In this document: piece by piece, positions 59,022 to 64,000 of the stretch | How positions within the stretch are numbered: position 1 is the first letter of the stretch | How the letters are laid out: each line of letters starts with the position of its first letter | Assembly (NCBI RefSeq): GCF_039541815.1 | Contig: NZ_BAABGY010000009.1 | Span: 297,316 to 361,315 of the forward strand | Length of the DNA: 64,000 bases | Direction of reading: 5' to 3' | From: Flavisolibacter amylovorans | GTDB lineage: Bacteria > Bacteroidota > Bacteroidia > Chitinophagales > Chitinophagaceae | Notes under the pieces: model-generated | What the model was told of the DNA's origin: nothing | Seen by the model: the letters and a program-made list of their open reading frames with translations, nothing else | The model's database searches: none | Translations under genes and position numbers: made by a program

Positions 59022-59573
59022 GCCCCCTGTCCCCCCAAGGGGGAACTTAAGCCGATGCATTCTTTCCGTTAGGTGCGTTTCCGAACGGCAAAAGCTACCA
59101 ACGAAGTCCCGGCCGAAACGCCGGGGCTTTTTGTTTGTGCTCGTGCCGCGTGAATTTGCTGCTGGCGGCATAGGGGAGTGATGCATCCGCTAGATTCCGG
59201 ATGGCAGAATGACCGGGAGGGGCCGCCGGCCCGGGCGAAGCACCCTCCGGCACGCGGTGTTCTGCCAGGTTTGTCGAAGGATTCTGCCGTAGACGATGAG
59301 TCCCTTCAACGCGCCCAGGGAAAGCGCCCTGGTTTTCTGATTACCCGTACAGGCGAAGGCACCGGGCATATAGAAATACCTATATTCGCTTTCGCAAGCG
59401 CAGTTTGCTGCCTGCACTTTTTGATCCACCCTCCTGCGACAAGCCCTACCTGCTTACCTGGCGAACCACCACCGCGCCCCAGCCGGCACCTCAGCCTCCC
59501 CAACGACGCTGCATGTATCCCGTTCCTGTGCGCGCCCTTAGCGACACTCACTACAAAACCATAAACTACACGT
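59022..59573. other. Intergenic region: repeat, terminator and leader, no gene
   Basis: 59023-59050 holds a GGCCCCCTGTCCCCCCAAGG-type dispersed repeat, and 59105-59133 a terminator. From about 59230 to 59573 is the leader of the next T9SS gene. A TATATTCG box near 59388 resembles TAnnTTTG with one mismatch. ORFs here lack family features. Confidence 0.5.
59105..59133 (+). terminator. Terminator after the receptor gene
   Basis: The stem AGTCCCGGC / GCCGGGGCT (one G-T pair) with a 6-nt loop is followed by TTTTTG. Confidence 0.7.
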
Positions 59574-62500
59574 ATGAGAAGAATCCTGCTGGCCATTGGC
59601 CTGCTTGCTTTCCCGGCGGCTGCCCTGAAGGCGCAGTCTGCCCACCGGACCCTGCCGGTAAACCAATCGCTCTCCCCTGAGTCACCCGCATCCTCGCACC
59701 CGCAGCGGGCCCGCCCACAGGTGGCCCGCAGCGCCGCCCTGGCGGCCACAGCGGTGCGCGTGAGTGCCGGGGGCGGCTCCCAACAGTACAACACGCTGAA
59801 AGAGGCCTTCGACGCCATCAATGCAGGTACGCACCAGGGCACCATTACCGTGGAAATACTGGAGAACACCACGGAGACGGCTCCCTGCGTACTTAATGCC
59901 TCCGGCACCGGCGCCGCCAACTACAGTTCGGTGCTCGTGCAGCCCGTGGGTGCCCGCACCATAACCGGCAACATCGGCGCGGTGCTCGTAGACCTGTATG
60001 GCGCAGATAATGTAACCATCGACGGCCTGAACAGCGGCGGCAACAGCCTGACGCTCGAGAACACGAACGCCAGCTTCGGCGCAGGTGCGGTCGGCTTCCA
60101 GAACGACGCGTCGGGCAACACCCTCCGTAATTGTACGGTGCTCGGGGCGGCTACCGGCAGCAATATGGGCAGTGCCAGTGCCGTGGTGATCTGTGGCTTC
60201 GGCAACAGCACGGGCAACGACAGCAACACGGTAGCGAACAACCGGATCGGCGCTTCGGCGGCAGGCCTGCCCTACCAGGGGGTCGTGTGCAATTCCGGTT
60301 CCTCGATCGTGGATAACAACGACTTCCAGGTGCTGAACAACGAAGTATTTAACGTGTTTTCGGCAGCCGGACACAGTGCGGCCATCGCGCTTACCACCGG
60401 CGCCCAGGGCACCCTGGTGAGCGGTAACAAGATCTACCAGACCGCCCTGCGTACCGCAACGGTGAATAGCTACTTTTTCGGGGTTTACTTCGCCAACAGC
60501 GCCGGCCGCGCCACTATCAGCAGTAATACGATCGGCTTCGCCGACGCGTCGGGAACGGGCCTGTCGTCCTTCTCCGGTCTTTCCATGTTCCGGGGGGTCA
60601 GCATCAGCCTCAGCACCACGACGTTGCCGCGCACCCAGGTGCAGAACAACCGGGTGTCCGGGATCTCCGTCACGACCTCCCGCGCCAGTGCGGCCATCTC
60701 TATTGCAACGTTTGCCGGTATCGAGACGGGCCTCAGCTCCGGCGTTAACGCGCCCGCCGATGTTACCGGCAATACGATCGGTTCGCTCGACGGTTCGTCC
60801 GCGGTATCGGTGACCGCCGCCACCGGATCGAGCGCCCTGGTGATCGGTATCGGTCAGCGGATCGGCAACAGCGGCGGCAGCACCTCCGGCAACAGCGTCG
60901 GGAACCTGACGATAAGCTCCGCCAGCGGCGTCAACTCCACCCTCATGTACAGCATCGCTGCCTTTGCATTTACGAACAATACCTTCCTCGCCACCATCAG
61001 CAACAATACGATCGGGGGCAGCAGCACTGGCGCCATACGTAATGAGCACACCGGCAATGCGCCTACCTATGGGATCTTTGTAAGTGGCGTGGCGGCTTCC
61101 GTAACGGGTAATACCGTGCAGAATATGCAGGGCAACCACAACTTCAACAACTCCCTGAGCGTAACGGGTATCTTCATGTCCAACGGAGGCCTGACCACGC
61201 AGGGCGTCTCTACCATTTCCGACAACACGGTCCGGGGTCTTTCCAATGCGACCACCGCGCCGGGCGGTACGTATATCTACGGCATGTGGACGCAGTTTGT
61301 GGGCAGCGGTCACGTGGTGGAACGTAACCGGATCTACGGCCTCACGGGTACCTCGCTGATCAGTCCCCTCATTGCCGGGCACATTCTGCAGGGCAGTGGT
61401 GGGATTACCCTCCGCAATAACTTCATCAGCCTGGGCTGGAATGCGCAGGGCGGCGTGCACGGCGCCTCCTCGTTGTTTGCCGGTATCTACCACGTCAGCA
61501 CCGGCAACGTCAACCTGTATCACAACTCCATCCAGGTCGGGGGCAGCAACCCGGGCACCAATGTACCCAGCTATGCCATCATCATCAATGGCGGCAACTC
61601 CACCAGCACCCTGCGCAATAATATCTTTGCCAATTCGCGGAGCAATGTGTCGGGCGGCAGCGGCACCCATACGGCGCTGACCAAATCCAACAACTCCCAT
61701 GTGGTTAATGCCGACTACAACGTGCTTCACAAAAGCGGCCCCGATGCCATTGCCGCTATGTACAACGGTACGACCTATGCCGAATTCGGCGACTACATGA
61801 TGTTCAGCGGACAGGAAGCCCACGGCAGCTCCGCCGATCCCCGCTTTGTGGATGCGCCCAACGGCAACCTGCACGTGTCGGCCACCAACGGCTTCCTCAT
61901 CGCCGGTACGCCGGTGGGCGTCGATGCCGACATCGACGGCGACAGCCGCAGCCAGACGGTGCCGACCATCGGGGCCGATGAAGTGTATTGCAGCGCGCCC
62001 ACCCTCAGCCACAGCGTCACGGATGCCTGCGGTGCTTCTGCCAACGGTATCATCGACCTGAATGTGATCTCCGGCTCCGCGCCCTTCACCTATTCCTGGT
62101 CCGGCCCGAACGGCTTCTCCGCCACTACCCAGGACCTCCGGGGAGTACCTGCCGGCTCCTACCAGGTAACGGTGAGCACCAACGGCGGCTGCTCCGTCAG
62201 CACAGGCGTCATCACCGTGGGCTCGGTGCCCACTCCCTCGGCCACGATCGCGTATGCGGGCACGCCCTATTGCGCGGCTTCGGGCACCGCTGCGGTAACG
62301 CAAACGGGCACCGCCGGCGGTACCTACAGCGCCACGCCTGCGGGCCTTTCGATCGATGCAGCCACCGGAGCCATCGACCTCGCCGCCTCCACGCCCGGCA
62401 CCTACACCGTGCGCTATACCCTGGCAAGCGGGGCCTGCAACCTCGTGGTCACCACACCGGTGAGCGTGCGTCCCGAAACGCCCTTCCTCCCGGCACCGAA

Positions 62501-63836
62501 CAGGGTGTATTGCGCCGGCGTCAGCACCGGCACCCTGGCCTTCGCGGCACTGCCGGATGTGTCGTACACCTGGACGAACGATAACCCTGCCATCGGCCTC
62601 GCCGCTTCCGGCACGGGCGACATCCCCTCCTTTACGGCCCAGAACGGCACCGACGCACCGATCTACGCCACGATCCGCCTGGTACCCGAATCCAAGGACG
62701 GCTGCTCCTTCAAGCCGGTGATCTTCCGCGTCACCGTTAAGCCGGTGCCGGTCATGAACGGCGTCAGCGGCCAGCTCGTATGTGCCGGCGAAGCCACCGC
62801 GCCCGTAACCTTCAGCAGCAGTCTAACGGCTCCTATCCTTTATTCCTGGACCAACCAAAATCCCTCGATCGGTATCGGCGCTTCCGGCGCCGGCAGCCTG
62901 CCTTCGTTCACCGCGCGCAACAATACACCAGACGTCCAGAATGTGGCCACCTTCACCGTGGTGCCGAGCCTGTCGGGTTGCAGCGGTACGCCGCTCTCCT
63001 TCGTCATTGCTGCGCGCCGCGCCGTCCTGGGCATTTCCTACCCGCAGGCGAGCTACTGTGCCGCAGGGTCGATCAACGCCACGATCGCCGGCAGCACGGG
63101 CGGCACCTTTACCGCCACTCCTGCCGGACTGGGCCTCGATGCGGCTACAGGCGGGGTAGTATTGTCGGCCTCCGCGCCGGGCACCTACACCGTAACCTAC
63201 ACAGTAGCGCCCGCAGGCGGCTGCGCCGGCACCGCCACCACCCAGCTGACGGTGAAGCCGCAAGCCTCGGTGAGTGCCATTCCGAACAGCACCCTCTGCA
63301 ACGGTGTCGTAGCGGCCCCGATCACCTTCCCGGGTACGGCTACCTCGTATACCTGGGTCAACAGCAATACCTCCATCGGCCTCGGAGCTTCGGGCACCGG
63401 CACGGCGCTGCCGTCCTTTACCGCTATCAACGCCGGCGCTACCGCCCAGCATGCCTACATCCGGGTGACGCCCCAGGCCGATGCCAACAGCTGTGTGGGC
63501 AAGCCGATCGCCTTCCGCATCACGGTGAACCCCTGTGGTCCGATCGCGGGCCTCGGCGATACGAACGGCAACGGCGACAACAGCCGCACGCTGAACACGA
63601 TGAGCCTGCAACCGAACCCGGCCCGGAGCACGGTGCGCGTATCGTACAATGGAACCGCCGCGGGCCTGACCGTAGAAGTACGGAACACGGTGGGCGGCTC
63701 CGCCCTCGCCCCGCGTGCCTTCACCGGCAACGGCATGCTGCTCAATGTGTCTTCGCTGCTGCCCGGCACCTACTACGTGGTGCTTACGGACCGTGTTAGC
63801 GGTACCCGCATGCAGCAGCTGCTCGTGAAGCTGTAA
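59574..63836 (+). CDS. T9SS-secreted surface protein with beta-helix and PKD/Ig-like modules
   Basis: The 1420-residue product has a signal peptide (ILLAIGLLAFPAAALKAQ). A right-handed parallel beta-helix region follows (about residues 60-780), with many GNTI/NNTIGG turns and right-handed-helix words (ISNNTIGG, VSGNKIY, LRNNFI). Next come PKD/Ig-like modules (about 800-1340). Two share the YCAAxG...GTYTVxYT pattern and three share (Y)(T/S)W(T/V)N(x)NPxIGLGASGxGxxPSFTAxN. The end (LQPNPARSTVRVSYN ... LPGTYYVVLTDR ... LLVKL) is a type A T9SS sorting domain. Beta-helices of this kind often bind or cleave polysaccharide; no lyase active site is evident. Confidence 0.88.
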   Translation: MRRILLAIGLLAFPAAALKAQSAHRTLPVNQSLSPESPASSHPQRARPQVARSAALAATAVRVSAGGGSQQYNTLKEAFDAINAGTHQGTITVEILENTTETAPCVLNASGTGAANYSSVLVQPVGARTITGNIGAVLVDLYGADNVTIDGLNSGGNSLTLENTNASFGAGAVGFQNDASGNTLRNCTVLGAATGSNMGSASAVVICGFGNSTGNDSNTVANNRIGASAAGLPYQGVVCNSGSSIVDNNDFQVLNNEVFNVFSAAGHSAAIALTTGAQGTLVSGNKIYQTALRTATVNSYFFGVYFANSAGRATISSNTIGFADASGTGLSSFSGLSMFRGVSISLSTTTLPRTQVQNNRVSGISVTTSRASAAISIATFAGIETGLSSGVNAPADVTGNTIGSLDGSSAVSVTAATGSSALVIGIGQRIGNSGGSTSGNSVGNLTISSASGVNSTLMYSIAAFAFTNNTFLATISNNTIGGSSTGAIRNEHTGNAPTYGIFVSGVAASVTGNTVQNMQGNHNFNNSLSVTGIFMSNGGLTTQGVSTISDNTVRGLSNATTAPGGTYIYGMWTQFVGSGHVVERNRIYGLTGTSLISPLIAGHILQGSGGITLRNNFISLGWNAQGGVHGASSLFAGIYHVSTGNVNLYHNSIQVGGSNPGTNVPSYAIIINGGNSTSTLRNNIFANSRSNVSGGSGTHTALTKSNNSHVVNADYNVLHKSGPDAIAAMYNGTTYAEFGDYMMFSGQEAHGSSADPRFVDAPNGNLHVSATNGFLIAGTPVGVDADIDGDSRSQTVPTIGADEVYCSAPTLSHSVTDACGASANGIIDLNVISGSAPFTYSWSGPNGFSATTQDLRGVPAGSYQVTVSTNGGCSVSTGVITVGSVPTPSATIAYAGTPYCAASGTAAVTQTGTAGGTYSATPAGLSIDAATGAIDLAASTPGTYTVRYTLASGACNLVVTTPVSVRPETPFLPAPNRVYCAGVSTGTLAFAALPDVSYTWTNDNPAIGLAASGTGDIPSFTAQNGTDAPIYATIRLVPESKDGCSFKPVIFRVTVKPVPVMNGVSGQLVCAGEATAPVTFSSSLTAPILYSWTNQNPSIGIGASGAGSLPSFTARNNTPDVQNVATFTVVPSLSGCSGTPLSFVIAARRAVLGISYPQASYCAAGSINATIAGSTGGTFTATPAGLGLDAATGGVVLSASAPGTYTVTYTVAPAGGCAGTATTQLTVKPQASVSAIPNSTLCNGVVAAPITFPGTATSYTWVNSNTSIGLGASGTGTALPSFTAINAGATAQHAYIRVTPQADANSCVGKPIAFRITVNPCGPIAGLGDTNGNGDNSRTLNTMSLQPNPARSTVRVSYNGTAAGLTVEVRNTVGGSALAPRAFTGNGMLLNVSSLLPGTYYVVLTDRVSGTRMQQLLVKL

Positions 63837-63861
63837 GTATCGTAAAATGCCTCTCTGACAG

Positions 63862-63897
63862 AAAAGCCCGCCGTATTTCTACGGCGGGCTTTTTATT
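63862..63897 (+). terminator. Terminator of the second T9SS gene
   Basis: A perfect 14-bp stem (AAAAGCCCGCCGTA with its complement, 63862-63875 and 63880-63893) with loop TTTC is followed by a T-rich tract, 26 bp after the stop. Confidence 0.92.
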
Positions 63898-63939
63898 TCG
63901 TTGAATAGTCCTAGAATAGGTTGACAGTTTTTAGAAGAG

Positions 63940-63972
63940 ATCCCGGCTGCCTCAGGTGGCCGGGATTTTTGT
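63940..63972 (+). terminator. Second hairpin with T-run at the window end
   Basis: Arms ATCCCGGC / GCCGGGAT (63940-63947 with 63959-63966) are followed by TTTTTG. A small CACCTG/CAGGTG hairpin lies at 63979-63992. It may serve as a back-up terminator or belong to a leader beyond the window. Confidence 0.6.
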
Positions 63973-64000
63973 TTTGTGCACCTGCTCAGGTGTTTTCATG

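Noticed and set aside
56394..59186. 930-codon minus-strand frame opposite the receptor gene
   Set aside because: The plus-strand receptor has a signal peptide and complete domains. The antisense product has no family pattern and its composition is typical of shadow frames in GC-rich DNA.
59682..62303. 873-codon minus-strand frame opposite the second T9SS gene
   Set aside because: Gly/Arg/Ala-rich shadow with no recognisable domain; the plus-strand gene is clearly real.
1..64000. tRNA, rRNA, prophage or complete insertion sequence
   Set aside because: I looked for cloverleaf-type tails, rRNA-like conserved stretches and transposase or integrase motifs by eye and saw none. A tRNAscan or ISfinder run would be decisive.

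Overview
The window looks like chromosomal DNA of a GC-rich Bacteroidota, probably Chitinophagaceae-like (inference). The evidence is the murC-ftsQ-ftsA-ftsZ order with a Bacteroidota-type long FtsZ tail, type IX secretion (T9SS) sorting domains, a SusC-style outer-membrane receptor, BlaI/M56 regulation, TAnnTTTG promoter boxes and little Shine-Dalgarno signal. I recognised no rRNA, tRNA, CRISPR array, prophage or intact insertion sequence.

Layout. 1-4.9 kb: end of the division/cell-wall cluster (murC 3' end, ftsQ, ftsA, ftsZ). 5-8 kb: small membrane protein, YCII-like secreted protein, bestrophin-type channel, beta-carbonic anhydrase. 8-11 kb: CHASE3 histidine kinase plus response regulator (minus strand) and a TIGR01777 epimerase. 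11-14.7 kb: an M16 peptidase pair (one catalytic, one lacking the zinc motif) and a small metzincin. 14.7-20 kb: DedA protein, a 700-bp non-coding stretch with a decayed 21-bp repeat and a MITE-like element, a membrane class III cyclase and a FadN-type beta-oxidation protein. 20.2-23.5 kb: minus-strand cluster of two haem-binding lipoproteins, an OB-fold protein, a YceI protein and a DUF5777 barrel, probably one functional unit. 23.9-32 kb: metG, an archaemetzincin-like lipoprotein, two tandem LD-carboxypeptidases and a Kup potassium transporter. 32-38.3 kb: two Bacteroidota-specific proteins, purQ, and a DsbD-alpha-like protein next to a full DsbD-thioredoxin fusion. 38.6-40.6 kb: unknown lipoprotein and a GAF protein with a degenerate kinase-like C-terminus. 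40.8-53.3 kb: one 12.5-kb gene for a giant T9SS surface protein made of about 12 repeats of about 260 residues. 53.7-59 kb: BlaI repressor, M56 sensor peptidase and outer-membrane receptor, with palindromes before blaI and before the receptor. 59.6-63.8 kb: a second large T9SS protein with a beta-helix.

The most unusual signal is outside the genes. At about ten loci an intergenic hairpin begins within a few bases of a stop codon. Its arms are built from short tandem words of about 7-10 bp, and the word differs between loci (GGTTTAG, CGGCAAT, GTGAATC, AACGCGG, TTCAAAAGT). One G-rich family recurs with the same central core. One such word run lies in frame inside the metG linker. I know of no name for this class. 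It deserves a genome-wide check as an RNA 3'-end structure or a mobile repeat.
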